This document shows positions 51,113 to 60,794 of a stretch of DNA of 64,000 bases, in pieces. The first letter of the stretch is position 1. Each line of letters opens with the position of its first letter. The notes beneath the pieces are model-generated. The model saw nothing but the letters and a program-made list of their open reading frames with translations, searched no databases and had not been told where the DNA came from. This stretch comes from Rhodocyclaceae bacterium UBA2271 (lineage in GTDB: Bacteria > Pseudomonadota > Gammaproteobacteria > Burkholderiales > Rhodocyclaceae), in assembly GCA_002347405.1 (NCBI GenBank), contig DDXB01000009.1, positions 21,895-85,894 of the forward strand, read 5' to 3'. Made by a program: the position numbers and the translations under genes.

Positions 51113-51418
51113 TCACCCTTTCAGGCTGTCGAGATCATCGACATGGATGGACGAGAGGTTGCGGAACAGCGCCACGAGTATCGCCAGACCAATCGCTGCT
51201 TCGGCTGCCGCCACTGCAAGTATGAAGAAGACGAACATTTGACCCGCGGCATCGTTGAGATAGTGCGAGAAAGCAACGAAATTCATGTTCACCGACAGCA
51301 GCATCAACTCAATGGCCATCAGCAGGACAATGATGTTCTTGCGGTTGAGAAAGATACCGACGATGCTGATGGAGAACAGCAGCGCAGAAAGAATCAGATA
51401 GTGGGAGAGTGACAGCAT
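51113..51418 (-). CDS. nuoK: NADH-quinone oxidoreductase subunit K
   Basis: 101 residues with three membrane helices. It carries the conserved Glu residues in IVLLMAIELMLLSVNMNFVAF and VAAAEAAIGLAILVALFR that form part of the proton path. It begins 3 bp after nuoJ. Confidence 0.95.
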   Translation of the reverse strand: MLSLSHYLILSALLFSISIVGIFLNRKNIIVLLMAIELMLLSVNMNFVAFSHYLNDAAGQMFVFFILAVAAAEAAIGLAILVALFRNLSSIHVDDLDSLKG

Positions 51419-51421
51419 GAC

Positions 51422-52066
51422 TTATTGACCTCCCTGCTTTTCTGCGGGCGTCTCGGTACCGGACGGCTGCTCTTTTTCCGCAGCCATGCTGACCATGCGG
51501 ATGCGGTCCTCGCGCCTGACGGCAACCTGCTCATGTGGCTGTTGATACTTGGTGTCCTTGCGGGCCCGCAAAGTCAGCATGACAGCAGCGATGATGCCAA
51601 CGAGGAGCACCACCGAGGCCAGTTCAAACGGATAGTAATATTCGGAAATGAGCAGACGGGCAAGTTCCTTGGTGTTGCTGTAGTCGGCGGGCATGGAGTG
51701 CCCCGGCAGCGCATCAGCGCTGAAATAATTGCCGCCCAGCACCAGCGCCATCTGTACTGCAATCAGCAAGCCGATCACGGCCCCCAATGGCAGGTAGCTC
51801 CAGAAGCGGTGACGCAGGCGCGCTACATCGATGTCGAGCATCATCACGACAAACAGGAACAGCACCATCACGGCACCGACATACACCATGAGCAGTACCA
51901 GGGCGAGGAACTCTGCCTGCAGGAGCAACCAGAGACTGCCGGCCGAGAAAAACGCCAGTACCAGAAATAGCACGGCATGCACGGGGTTCTTGGCCGTGAT
52001 CACGCGCAGCGCTGAGAGCAGCAGCATCGCTGCAAGCACATAAAAGACGAGGGTCTTGAATTCCAT
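51422..52066 (-). CDS. nuoJ: NADH-quinone oxidoreductase subunit J
   Basis: 214 residues with five membrane helices: VFYVLAAMLLLSALRVI, PVHAVLFLVLAFFSAGSLW and YVGAVMVLFLFVVMMLDI. The cytoplasmic tail is longer than in E. coli and ends EKQGGQ. Confidence 0.93.
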   Translation of the reverse strand: MEFKTLVFYVLAAMLLLSALRVITAKNPVHAVLFLVLAFFSAGSLWLLLQAEFLALVLLMVYVGAVMVLFLFVVMMLDIDVARLRHRFWSYLPLGAVIGLLIAVQMALVLGGNYFSADALPGHSMPADYSNTKELARLLISEYYYPFELASVVLLVGIIAAVMLTLRARKDTKYQQPHEQVAVRREDRIRMVSMAAEKEQPSGTETPAEKQGGQ

Positions 52067-52076
52067 TGTCAGCGTG

Positions 52077-52565
52077 TTACCTGTAAGGAGCGTCCAAAGC
52101 GCGATTCTTGGCGATTACCGACTCATAGCGATCGCCATTGGCCAGCAGCATCTGTTTGGTGTAGTGGAGATCGCCACGCGTTTCGCCGTGATATTCGAAA
52201 ATGTGGGTCTCGACGATGGCATCCACCGGGCAGGCTTCTTCGCAGAAACCGCAGAAGATGCACTTGGTCAGGTCGATGTCATAGCGTGTCGTCCGGCGGC
52301 TGCCGTCCTCGCGTTGCTCACCTTCGATGGTGATCGCCAGCGCCGGACAGACCGCTTCGCACAACTTGCAGGAAATGCAGCGTTCCTCGCCATTGGGATA
52401 GCGGCGCAAGGCATGCAGGCCGCGGAAGCGGAAGCCTTGCGGCGTCTTCTCCTCCGGATACTGGACCGTGATCTTGCGGGCGAAGAAGTAACGCCCGGTC
52501 AGGCTCAAGCCCTTGAAAAGCTCCGTCAGGAAGAGGCTTTTAACAAATTCTTTCATGGCACCCAT
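52077..52565 (-). CDS. nuoI: NADH-quinone oxidoreductase subunit I
   Basis: 162 residues carrying two [4Fe-4S] clusters (N6a, N6b) in CISCKLCEAVCPA and CIFCGFCEEACPVDAI, with an N-terminal amphipathic helix (FVKSLFLTELFKGLSLTGRYF). It relays electrons from NuoG to NuoB. Confidence 0.97.
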   Translation of the reverse strand: MGAMKEFVKSLFLTELFKGLSLTGRYFFARKITVQYPEEKTPQGFRFRGLHALRRYPNGEERCISCKLCEAVCPALAITIEGEQREDGSRRTTRYDIDLTKCIFCGFCEEACPVDAIVETHIFEYHGETRGDLHYTKQMLLANGDRYESVIAKNRALDAPYR

Positions 52566-52584
52566 GGTTGTCCTTTGTCCTCTC

Positions 52585-53661
52585 TTATTGCCAGATGTTG
52601 AAAGGCGTCAGCATCCAGATGGCGACAACAATGATCCAGACGAAACAGAGCGGGAGGAATACTTTCCAGCCAAGACGCATGATCTGGTCATAGCGATAGC
52701 GCGGGAAGGTGGCACGGAGCCAAAGGAACAGGAATAGCAGGACCGAGATCTTGGCGATCAGCCACCAGATTCCATCCGGCAGGAATCCCACCGGCGAGAG
52801 CCAGCCGCCAAGAAACAGGATGGAAACCGCCGCCGACACCAGAATCATGTTGGCGTATTCGGCGAGGAAGAACAGGGCAAAGGCCATGCCCGAATATTCA
52901 ACCATGTGGCCGGCGACAATCTCGGACTCGCCTTCAACCACGTCAAAAGGCGAACGGTTCGTTTCGGCCACACCTGAAACCAGGAATACGAAGAACATGG
53001 GCAGCAGCGGCAACCAGTTCCAGGACAGAATGCCAATGCCCATTTCCGCGAACATGCCGCGGCCCTGGCCAGCAACAATTTCCGAAAGGTTGAGGGTGTT
53101 CGAAATCATCAGCACCACGATCAGCGCCATGCCCATCGAAACCTCGTAGGACACCATTTGCGCTGTCGCCCGCATGGCCCCCATGAACGCGTATTTGGAG
53201 TTGGAAGCCCATCCGGAAATGATGATGCCGTAGACGCCGAGCGAACTGACCGCCAGAAGGTAGAGCACACCGGCATCGATATCGGCCAGCACCAGGCCGG
53301 CATCGAAGGGGATTACCGCCCAGGCGATCAGGGCTGGCGCCAGGGCCATGATGGGTCCCAGCACATACAGTACCTTGCTGGCCTGGGTGGGTACGATGAT
53401 TTCCTTGAACACCAGCTTGAGCGCGTCGGCAATCGGCTGCAACAAACCTGCGGGGCCGACGCGGTTGGGGCCGATTCGCACGTGCATGTAAGCGATGACC
53501 TTGCGCTCGAAATAGGGCAAGTACGCTACCGCTGCGACCACCGGAGCGAGGATCGCGACGATTTTCATCAACGACCAGAGCAGCGGCCAAACGGGTTCGA
53601 TCAGGGACCACTGTGTGCCCAACTGGCTCTGGAGGAATTGCAGGAGCTGTGCTTCCATCAT
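52585..53661 (-). CDS. nuoH: NADH-quinone oxidoreductase subunit H
   Basis: A 358-residue membrane subunit forming part of the quinone cavity: AYLPYFERKVIAYMHVRIGPNRVGPAG, QPIADALKLVFKE, and AETNRSPFDVVEGESEIVAGHMVEYSG. The start ATGATG overlaps the nuoG stop. Confidence 0.96.
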   Translation of the reverse strand: MMEAQLLQFLQSQLGTQWSLIEPVWPLLWSLMKIVAILAPVVAAVAYLPYFERKVIAYMHVRIGPNRVGPAGLLQPIADALKLVFKEIIVPTQASKVLYVLGPIMALAPALIAWAVIPFDAGLVLADIDAGVLYLLAVSSLGVYGIIISGWASNSKYAFMGAMRATAQMVSYEVSMGMALIVVLMISNTLNLSEIVAGQGRGMFAEMGIGILSWNWLPLLPMFFVFLVSGVAETNRSPFDVVEGESEIVAGHMVEYSGMAFALFFLAEYANMILVSAAVSILFLGGWLSPVGFLPDGIWWLIAKISVLLFLFLWLRATFPRYRYDQIMRLGWKVFLPLCFVWIIVVAIWMLTPFNIWQ

Positions 53662-56021
53662 GCGCGCTCCACGGTCAGGGTTGCAAACATCGGGCCAAGT
53701 CCAACGGTCGAAGCATGCGCCGCAGCGACCCGGACACAGTTGTCAGGGACCCCATCATCGAGTCGGGCAAGCAACGTCGCCAACCCGCCAGCGCCGACTT
53801 TTACCATGTCGCCGGCCGCCACGCCCAGCTTGGCCAGAGTTGCCGCGTTGATGCGGGCGCTCGGGACGCTGGCGTCAGCGGTGGCCTGCAGGCTGGATGC
53901 CCGCCGCACCAGGGCATCGGCAAAATGGATCGGCACATCGGCAATCCGCTCGATGCCAGCAGCGGCCGTCGGGATTTCCTTCGCCATGGCGTCGATGGCG
54001 TTGTCGAGGCCGGTAACGAAATCGGTCTTGCCACCCAGCAATTCGTCGCGCACCTGTTCGGAACTTTCGTAATTGAAGCCGTCAAGTTCGAGAATGTTGC
54101 CCAGCACGCGCAACACCTTCCAGGCCGGACGGGTTTCATCCTGCGGCTTCACCACGGCATAGAAACTTTGCACCCGGCCCTCGGTGTTGATGAAGGTTCC
54201 GGAGGTTTCGCTGAAGGGCGACACCGGCAACAGGACGTCGGCGTAATCGAGTGCCGCCGCCGACTTGTAGGAAGACAATGCGATCACGCTGCTGGCCTGT
54301 TGCAGTGCCGCCATGGCACGCATACCGTCGGCGCAGTCGAATTCGGGCTCGGCACCAAGCAGCAGATACAGCTTGCGCGGAGCCGCCAGCATGGCTGCCG
54401 CGTTCATGCCATCAGCCGCGGGGATCGCGCCGGCGACGTAACCGCCAACGCTGTTGGCGGCCTCGCCGAGAAAACCGAACTTGGCACCCAGCAGACCGGC
54501 GAGTTGCTGGGCCAGCGCATTGAGCAGCGCGGCTTGCGGATGCTGCTGGGCGAAATTGCCGAGCAGGACCGCCGCCTTGCTGCCCGCCACGAGGCTGGCG
54601 GCGATCTTTTGCGCCGTCTCCTGGTTGGCGGCGGACCCGGCTGACGCCGTTCCGCCTGCGCCGACTTTTGCCAGGGCGGGATCTGCGGCGACGCCCTTGA
54701 GCGCAGCGACGGCCTTGACCACCTCGGCAAGTTGCGTCGGCAGTTGCGACGGCGCGACCGTCGCTTGCGCGAACAGCTTGATCAGCAGATCATCCTGAGC
54801 AGAGTGAACAAGGGATATCTGCGCACCCTTTTTCGCCGCCTGACGCAGTCTCTGGGCAAGCAGCGGGTGATCCTTGCGCAGGAAACTGCCCACTACCAGT
54901 ACGCGGTCGAGCGTGTTGAGTTCGGCCACCTTCATGCCCAACCAGGGCGTGCCCTTGCGTTTGCCATCGGCCGAAAAATCGGCCTGGCGCAAACGAAAGT
55001 CGATGTTCTTGCTGCCGATGCCATGCGTCAGCTTTGCCGCCAGGGTCATTTCTTCAAGCGTGGCATGCGGACTGACCAGCATGCCGATTTCGGCCGCTCC
55101 ATGATTCTTGGCGACATCGCGTAGCGCATGCGCGGCGTAATCAAGCGCGACGTTCCAGTCGACCTCCTGCCACTTGCCGCCCTGCTTGACCATCGGCCGG
55201 GTCAGCCGCTCGGTGCTGTTCAGGCCTTCATAGGAAAAGCGTTCCTTGTCCGAGAGCCAGCATTCGTTGAGCTGCTCGTTCTCGAGCGGCAACACGCGCT
55301 TGACGCGATCATGCTGCGTTTGCACGATCAGATTGCTGCCGAGACCGTCATGCGGGCTGACCGACTTGCGGCGTGCCATTTCCCAGGTGCGTGCGGAAAA
55401 CCGGAAGGGCTTCGATGTCAGCGCGCCGACCGGGCACAGGTCGATGATGTTGCCGGAGAGTTCCGAGTCGACCGTTTTTTCGACGAAGGACATGATCTCG
55501 GCGCGATCACCGCGGAACGCCTGGCCCAACTCCATCAGGCCGGCGATTTCCTGGGTAAACCGCACGCACCGCGTGCAGTTTATGCAGCGGGTCATGTCGG
55601 TGGCAACCAGCGCACCGAGATTCTTGTTGGAAACGACGCGCTTCTCTTCCTGGAAGCGGGCGGCACTACTGCCATAGCCGACGGCAAGATCCTGCAATTG
55701 ACACTCGCCGCCCTGGTCGCAGATCGGGCAGTCGAGCGGATGGTTCATGAGCAGAAACTCCATCACATCCTTCTGCGCCTTGACTGCCAGCGCGGAATGC
55801 GTAAAGACCTTCATGCCCTTGGCCACGGGTGTCGCACAAGCCGGCATCGGCTTGGGTGCCTTCTCGATTTCCACCAGGCACATGCGGCAGTTCGCGGCGA
55901 TCGAAAGCTTCTTGTGATAGCAGAAATGCGGAATGTAGATACCGGCGGCATGGGCCGCCTCGATCAGCATCTTGCCTTCTTCAACCTGCAGCGGCTTGCC
56001 GTCAATTTCGATTTCTAGCAT
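53658..56021 (-). CDS. nuoG: NADH-quinone oxidoreductase subunit G
   Basis: 787 residues from the ATG at 56021. The [2Fe-2S] site is HFCYHKKLSIAANCRMC, the His-Cys [4Fe-4S] site is HPLDCPICDQGGECQLQ, and the following site is CINCTRCVRFTQE. A molybdopterin-oxidoreductase-like body without cofactor follows. Two in-frame family A repeats occur: residues about 451-459 (KVGAGGTAS, between folding units) and about 740-748 (KVGAGGLAT, near the C-terminus). Its ribosome site GGAGG is part of the family B hairpin, one base before the ATG. That could lower or regulate NuoG synthesis. Confidence 0.95.
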   Translation of the reverse strand: MLEIEIDGKPLQVEEGKMLIEAAHAAGIYIPHFCYHKKLSIAANCRMCLVEIEKAPKPMPACATPVAKGMKVFTHSALAVKAQKDVMEFLLMNHPLDCPICDQGGECQLQDLAVGYGSSAARFQEEKRVVSNKNLGALVATDMTRCINCTRCVRFTQEIAGLMELGQAFRGDRAEIMSFVEKTVDSELSGNIIDLCPVGALTSKPFRFSARTWEMARRKSVSPHDGLGSNLIVQTQHDRVKRVLPLENEQLNECWLSDKERFSYEGLNSTERLTRPMVKQGGKWQEVDWNVALDYAAHALRDVAKNHGAAEIGMLVSPHATLEEMTLAAKLTHGIGSKNIDFRLRQADFSADGKRKGTPWLGMKVAELNTLDRVLVVGSFLRKDHPLLAQRLRQAAKKGAQISLVHSAQDDLLIKLFAQATVAPSQLPTQLAEVVKAVAALKGVAADPALAKVGAGGTASAGSAANQETAQKIAASLVAGSKAAVLLGNFAQQHPQAALLNALAQQLAGLLGAKFGFLGEAANSVGGYVAGAIPAADGMNAAAMLAAPRKLYLLLGAEPEFDCADGMRAMAALQQASSVIALSSYKSAAALDYADVLLPVSPFSETSGTFINTEGRVQSFYAVVKPQDETRPAWKVLRVLGNILELDGFNYESSEQVRDELLGGKTDFVTGLDNAIDAMAKEIPTAAAGIERIADVPIHFADALVRRASSLQATADASVPSARINAATLAKLGVAAGDMVKVGAGGLATLLARLDDGVPDNCVRVAAAHASTVGLGPMFATLTVERA
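53777..53802 (+). repeat. Family A repeat core inside nuoG (C-terminal)
   Basis: The exact 18 bases of the core ending GCCAGCGCCGACTTTT, in frame as KVGAGGL. Confidence 0.8.
54646..54668 (+). repeat. Family A repeat core inside nuoG (central)
   Basis: GCCGT then a core with small changes (TCCGCCTGCGCCGACTTTT), in frame as KVGAGGTA in an Ala/Gly-rich linker. Confidence 0.8.
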
Positions 56022-56022
56022 G

Positions 56023-56100
56023 ATGCCTCCGCCGGGCCGTCCCAAGGAGGCATCCGCCCCCCCGTGGGGGGCAGCGAGCCGGGTTTACGAGCGAGGGGGG
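56023..56100 (-). repeat. Family B hairpin element before nuoG
   Basis: Minus strand: stem ATGCCTCC, loop TTGGGACGGCCCGGC, stem GGAGGCAT (56030-56023), one base, nuoG ATG. A C-run/G-run hairpin (56056-56071) and a terminal run at 56095-56100 follow on the distal side. It fills the nuoF-nuoG gap exactly. Confidence 0.9.
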
Positions 56101-57465
56101 CTAGCATAATGCCCCCGCCATCAAACGGGTGTGGAAGGTACTCCCCGCCTTTTGCACATCGCGCGGCACCAGACACTTTTTGTGCTCGATGTGATATTCG
56201 AACTCGCTGCGGAAATGCTTGACGAAACTCCGTACCGGCAGCGCCGCGGCATCGCCAAGCGCGCAAATGGTGCGGCCCATGATGTTGCCGGCCACATCGT
56301 TGAGCAAATCGATATCCTCGGGACGTCCCAGGCCATGCTCGATGCGATGGATAACCTTGTACAGCCAGCCGGTGCCTTCACGACAGGGCGTGCATTGGCC
56401 GCAGGACTCTTCGTAGTAGAACCAGGACAGGCGCTCCAGTGCCTGGACCATGCAGACTGTCTCGTCCATCACGATCACCGCGCCGGAACCCAGCATCGAA
56501 CCGGCCTTGGCGATGGAATCGTAGTCGAGCGTGCAATCCATGATTAGGTCAGCCGGCAAAACCGGCGCCGACGAACCACCGGGAATTACCGCTTTCAGTT
56601 TGCGGCCAGCGCGCACGCCACCCGCCATCTCGAGCAGTGTCGCGAACGGAGTACCCATCGGCACTTCAAAATTGCCGGGCTTGTTGACATGACCCGACAC
56701 TGAAAATAGTTTCGTGCCGCCATTGTTGGGCTTGCCGAGATCGAGAAACGACTGCCCGCCACTGCGCAGAATGTAGGGAATGGAAGCAAGCGATTCGGTA
56801 TTGTTGATCGTGGTCGGCTTGCCATAAAGACCGACGTTGGCGGGAAACGGCGGCTTGTAACGCGGCTGGCCCTTTTTTCCTTCGATAGATTCGAGCAGCG
56901 CAGTCTCTTCGCCGCAGATATAAGCGCCATAACCCTGGTGCGCGAACAGATCGAAGTCGAATCCGGCGCCCAGAACATTCTTGCCCAGATAACCGGCGGC
57001 ACGCGCTTCGTCAAGGGCTTCCTCGAAGCGCTGATACAACTCGTAAACTTCGCCGTGGATATAGTTGTAGCCGCGCGTGGCGCCCACGGCGTAGCCGGCA
57101 ATGATCATGCCTTCGATGACCGAGTGTGGATCGAGGCGCATGATGTCACGGTCTTTAAACGTACCCGGCTCTCCTTCATCGGTATTGCAGACGATGTATT
57201 TTTCCGGCGCGCCCTTGGGCATGAAGCTCCACTTCAGGCCGGTCGGGAAACCGGCGCCGCCACGGCCGCGCAGCACGGACGTCTTCACTTCGGCGATAAC
57301 CTGGTCCTGGCTCAGCTTGTCGCTGATCACTTTTTTCAAGGCCTGATAGCCACCGCGCGCCTCGTAGTCCTTGAGCCGCCAGCCAGTATCACGATTCATG
57401 TCGCGCAGATCCGGCTGGTGCCATCCGGCGGTCAGCGTGGGATTGATCGCTTCGAGGATTGCCAT
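56101..57465 (-). CDS. nuoF: NADH-quinone oxidoreductase subunit F
   Basis: The 454-residue NADH- and FMN-binding subunit. It has the GRGGAGFPTGLKW glycine-rich loop, CNTDEGEPGTFKDRD, and GYGAYICGEETALLESIEG for FMN/NADH. The N3 [4Fe-4S] ligands are ESCGQCTPCREGT and a later Cys (TICALGD). The extra tail ends FHTRLMAGALC; its last residues border the family B element. Confidence 0.96.
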   Translation of the reverse strand: MAILEAINPTLTAGWHQPDLRDMNRDTGWRLKDYEARGGYQALKKVISDKLSQDQVIAEVKTSVLRGRGGAGFPTGLKWSFMPKGAPEKYIVCNTDEGEPGTFKDRDIMRLDPHSVIEGMIIAGYAVGATRGYNYIHGEVYELYQRFEEALDEARAAGYLGKNVLGAGFDFDLFAHQGYGAYICGEETALLESIEGKKGQPRYKPPFPANVGLYGKPTTINNTESLASIPYILRSGGQSFLDLGKPNNGGTKLFSVSGHVNKPGNFEVPMGTPFATLLEMAGGVRAGRKLKAVIPGGSSAPVLPADLIMDCTLDYDSIAKAGSMLGSGAVIVMDETVCMVQALERLSWFYYEESCGQCTPCREGTGWLYKVIHRIEHGLGRPEDIDLLNDVAGNIMGRTICALGDAAALPVRSFVKHFRSEFEYHIEHKKCLVPRDVQKAGSTFHTRLMAGALC

Positions 57466-57469
57466 GATG

Positions 57470-57943
57470 TTATTTGCACTCCGCGAGCAGTTGATCGATT
57501 TCTTCCGGGGTCATGAAGCAGCGCATGTGGTGATTGTTCACCAGCATGACCGGCGCATCGCCGCAAGCGCCCATGCATTCCCCTTCCTTCAGGGTGAACT
57601 TGCCATCCGGTGTGGTTTCGTTGAAACCGATGCCAAGCTTGCTCTTCAGGTAATCAGCCGCATGCACGCCGCCCGATAATGCACAGGGAAGATTGGTGCA
57701 GACGGTCAGCTTGTATTTGCCGACCGGCGCCAGGTTGTACATGTTGTAGAACGAGGCGACTTCGAACACTGCCATCTCTGACAGTTCGAGATAACTGGCG
57801 ACATAACTGATCGTCGCGTTCGCCAGCCAGCCTTTTTCCTCCTGGGCGAAAACCAGCGCCGCCATGACGGCAGACTGCTTCTGATCATCCGGGTACTTGC
57901 TGACCTCGCGGTCAATTTTTCTGAGGGTGGCTTCGCTCAACAT
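57470..57943 (-). CDS. nuoE: NADH-quinone oxidoreductase subunit E
   Basis: 157 residues, a thioredoxin-like fold with a [2Fe-2S] cluster (N1a) ligated by CTNLPC and CMGACGDAP. An N-terminal helical bundle (LRKIDREVSKYPDDQKQSAVMAAL) precedes it. It lies 4 bp before nuoF and after nuoD. Confidence 0.95.
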   Translation of the reverse strand: MLSEATLRKIDREVSKYPDDQKQSAVMAALVFAQEEKGWLANATISYVASYLELSEMAVFEVASFYNMYNLAPVGKYKLTVCTNLPCALSGGVHAADYLKSKLGIGFNETTPDGKFTLKEGECMGACGDAPVMLVNNHHMRCFMTPEEIDQLLAECK

Positions 57944-57947
57944 GGTC

Positions 57948-59207
57948 TTATCTATCTACATCACCGAACACAACATCGATCGTCCCGATCAGGGTCACCA
58001 CATCGGCCAGCATGTGGCCCTTGGCCAATTCATCCATGGCGGCCAGGTGCTGGAAGGCTGCCGAACGCAACTTGACGCGGTAGGGCTTGTTGGCGCCATC
58101 CGAGATCATGTAGACGCCGAACTCGCCCTTGGCGTGCTCGGTGCCGACATACACTTCGCCGGGCGGAACATGCATACCCTCGCTGAAGAGCTTGAAATGA
58201 TGGATCAGCTCTTCCATGCTGCCCTTCATTTTCTCGCGCGAAGGCGGCGCCACCTTGTGGTTGTCGGTAATGACCGGGCCGGGATTGGCCCGCAGCCAGG
58301 AGATGCACTGCCTGATGATACGGTTGGCCTGGCGCATCTCTTCCATGCGCACCAGATAACGATCGTAGCTGTCACCCTTGACGCCTACCGGAATATCGAA
58401 ATCAAGACGGTCATAAACCTCGTAAGGCTGCTTTTTGCGCAAGTCCCATTCGACACCCGAACCGCGCAGCATCGGACCGCTAAAACCGAGTTGCAGGGCA
58501 CGCTCGGGCGATACCACGCCGACACCGACCAAGCGCTGCTTCCAGATACGGTTATCGGTAAGCAGGGTTTCGTACTCGTCGCAATAAACCGGGAAACGGC
58601 TGGTGAAATCCTCGATGAAATCGAGCAGCGAACCTTCGCGTGCGGCGTTGAGTTCCTTGACCGTCTGCGCGTTCTTGAACTTGTTGATCTCGTACTTCGG
58701 CATGCTATCCGGCAGATCGCGATACACGCCACCCGGCCGGAAATAGGCGCCATGCATGCGCGCGCCGGAAACCGCTTCGAGCATATCGAAGATGTCTTCG
58801 CGCTCGCGGAAGGTGTACAACACCATCGCCATGGCACCGACGTCCAGCGCGTGGGTGCCGATACTCAACAGGTGATTCAGAATCCGGGTGATCTCGGCGA
58901 ACATCACGCGGATGTATTGCGCGCGGATCGGTACCTCGATGCCGAGCAGACGCTCGATCGCCAGGACAAAGGGATGCTCATTGACCAGCATCGACGTGTA
59001 GTCGAGCCGATCCATGTAGGGCAGCGACTGAATCCAGGTACGCGTCTCCATCAGCTTTTCAGTGCCGCGATGGAGCAGGCCGATATGCGGATCGGCACGG
59101 ACGACCACTTCGCCGTCAAGTTCGAGCACCAGCCGCAACACCCCGTGCGCCGACGGATGCTGCGGTCCGAAGTTGATCGTGTAGTTCTTGATTTCAGCCA
59201 CGGTCAC
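57948..59207 (-). CDS. nuoD: NADH-quinone oxidoreductase subunit D
   Basis: The 49-kDa-type subunit forming the quinone site: 419 residues with NFGPQHPSAHGVLRLVLELDGE, GLLHRGTEKLME, PYMDRLDYTSMLVNEH and the C-terminal IGTIDVVFGDVDR. The start overlaps the end of nuoC by 14 bp. Confidence 0.97.
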   Translation of the reverse strand: MTVAEIKNYTINFGPQHPSAHGVLRLVLELDGEVVVRADPHIGLLHRGTEKLMETRTWIQSLPYMDRLDYTSMLVNEHPFVLAIERLLGIEVPIRAQYIRVMFAEITRILNHLLSIGTHALDVGAMAMVLYTFREREDIFDMLEAVSGARMHGAYFRPGGVYRDLPDSMPKYEINKFKNAQTVKELNAAREGSLLDFIEDFTSRFPVYCDEYETLLTDNRIWKQRLVGVGVVSPERALQLGFSGPMLRGSGVEWDLRKKQPYEVYDRLDFDIPVGVKGDSYDRYLVRMEEMRQANRIIRQCISWLRANPGPVITDNHKVAPPSREKMKGSMEELIHHFKLFSEGMHVPPGEVYVGTEHAKGEFGVYMISDGANKPYRVKLRSAAFQHLAAMDELAKGHMLADVVTLIGTIDVVFGDVDR

Positions 59208-59820
59208 CCACCTTGCCGTAATTTTCCTCGCGCACGATCCGCGGCGTATTCTCGCGCGGCTCGATGGTCACCGGCTGATAAACCACGCGGCGCAGCTCCG
59301 GGTCATAGCGCATCTCGACATAGCCAAAGATCGGGAAATCCTTGCGGAACGGATGGCCGATAAAACCGTAATCAGTCAGGATACGGCGCAGGTCGTTATG
59401 GCCACTGAACATGATGCCGTAAAGGTCGAAGGCCTCGCGCTCGAACCAGTTGACACCATTCCAGACATCCATCAAGGAATCGAGGACCGGAAAGTCGTTG
59501 TCTGTCGCGAACACGCGCAAACGCAGCCGCCAGTTGTGCGTCAACGACAGGAGTTGCGTGACGGCGGCAAAACGCCGCGCGCCGATCTGGTCCGCCTCCG
59601 GGAATGCCACCGCGCCATAGGATGCGTAATCAACACCGCACAAATCCATGGCTTGCTCGAAGCGCAGATCAGGGTGATCGCGCAAGGTGGTTGCCACCGC
59701 CAGATAGTCTGCCGCGGCAACTTCCAGGGCAACCTCACCTCGATCGACGACGAGGCTCTCGATGCGCTCACCGAGCACATCCCGCAGGTTCTGACAAAGC
59801 CGGTCCAGCTTGGCGCTCAT
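59194..59820 (-). CDS. nuoC: NADH-quinone oxidoreductase subunit C
   Basis: 208 residues from the ATG at 59820 (MSAKLDRLCQNL); an ATG six bases earlier is equally possible. It contains the 30-kDa subunit signature WFEREAFDLYGIMFSGHNDLRRILTDYGFIGHPFRKDFP. It is separate from nuoD, unlike the fused NuoCD of E. coli. Confidence 0.96.
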   Translation of the reverse strand: MSAKLDRLCQNLRDVLGERIESLVVDRGEVALEVAAADYLAVATTLRDHPDLRFEQAMDLCGVDYASYGAVAFPEADQIGARRFAAVTQLLSLTHNWRLRLRVFATDNDFPVLDSLMDVWNGVNWFEREAFDLYGIMFSGHNDLRRILTDYGFIGHPFRKDFPIFGYVEMRYDPELRRVVYQPVTIEPRENTPRIVREENYGKVGDRG

Positions 59821-59860
59821 TGGCATACGTGAAATGCGTAAAGTTTGTTGGCGTGGCTCA

Positions 59861-60337
59861 TCAGCGGGCAATCGTGCAGGTGCGGGTAATCTTGTTCTGC
59901 AACTGGATGATGCCGTAGAGCAAGGCCTCGGCTGTTGGCGGACAACCCGGCACATAGATGTCTACCGGCACGATGCGGTCACAGCCGCGCACCACCGAGT
60001 AAGAGTAGTGATAGTAGCCGCCACCATTGGCACAGGAACCCATCGAAATCACCCAGCGCGGCTCGGCCATTTGCTCATAAACCTTGCGCATCACCGGTGC
60101 CATCTTGTTGGTCAGCGTTCCGGCCACGATCATGACATCAGCCTGACGCGGACTCGGCCGGAAGACGACACCAAAACGATCAAGGTCGTAGCGCGACACA
60201 CCGGTATGGATCATTTCAATGGCACAACAGGCCAGGCCAAACGTTACCGGCCACAATGAACCGGTGCGGGTCCAGTTGATGAGTTTGTCGAGGGAGGCAG
60301 TGACGAAACCCTCTTGCAACACGCCTTCTATGCTCAC
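59861..60337 (-). CDS. nuoB: NADH-quinone oxidoreductase subunit B
   Basis: 158 residues binding the terminal [4Fe-4S] cluster N2 with tandem Cys (GLACCAIEM), MGSCANGGGYYHYSYSVVRGC and VPGCPP. It hands electrons to quinone at the NuoB/NuoD interface. Confidence 0.97.
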   Translation of the reverse strand: MSIEGVLQEGFVTASLDKLINWTRTGSLWPVTFGLACCAIEMIHTGVSRYDLDRFGVVFRPSPRQADVMIVAGTLTNKMAPVMRKVYEQMAEPRWVISMGSCANGGGYYHYSYSVVRGCDRIVPVDIYVPGCPPTAEALLYGIIQLQNKITRTCTIAR

Positions 60338-60353
60338 GCCATGATCTCCAACA

Positions 60354-60728
60354 TCATTCCCAGTCCAGTGCGCCTTTAGCCCAGGCGTAGAAGTCGCCGA
60401 TGATCAGAATGGCGAGGAATACGAGCATGGTGAAAAAGCCGAAATACTTGAATTCATCGACAGCCACGATCTCGCCGTAAATTGCCGCCCAGGGAAAGAG
60501 AAAGGCAATCTCGAGATCGAAGATGATGAAGATGATGGCAACCAGATAGTAGCGCGCATCGAACTTCATGCGGGCATCTTCGAAGGCATCGAAACCACAT
60601 TCGTAGGGAGAGAGCTTGGCCGGATCGGGACGGTGCGGACCGACCAGGCGCCCAATGATCAAGGGCGCACAGCCAAAGATCAGGGCAACAAATACGAAAA
60701 CGAGAATCGGGAAATAATTTTCCAGCAT
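60354..60728 (-). CDS. nuoA: NADH-quinone oxidoreductase subunit A
   Basis: 124 residues from the ATG at 60728 (MLENYFPILVFV), the family start; the longer open frame runs into the tRNA-Leu. It has three membrane helices and the conserved PYECGFDAFEDARMKFDARYYLVAIIFIIFDLE. First of nuoA-N, 66 bp after the tRNA-Leu. Confidence 0.97.
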   Translation of the reverse strand: MLENYFPILVFVFVALIFGCAPLIIGRLVGPHRPDPAKLSPYECGFDAFEDARMKFDARYYLVAIIFIIFDLEIAFLFPWAAIYGEIVAVDEFKYFGFFTMLVFLAILIIGDFYAWAKGALDWE

Positions 60729-60794
60729 TTTTGTGGTTTGTGCCGCGTCATTCCTGCGCTGCTCAACTCCTAAAAATGAACTCCAAAGAAAACC

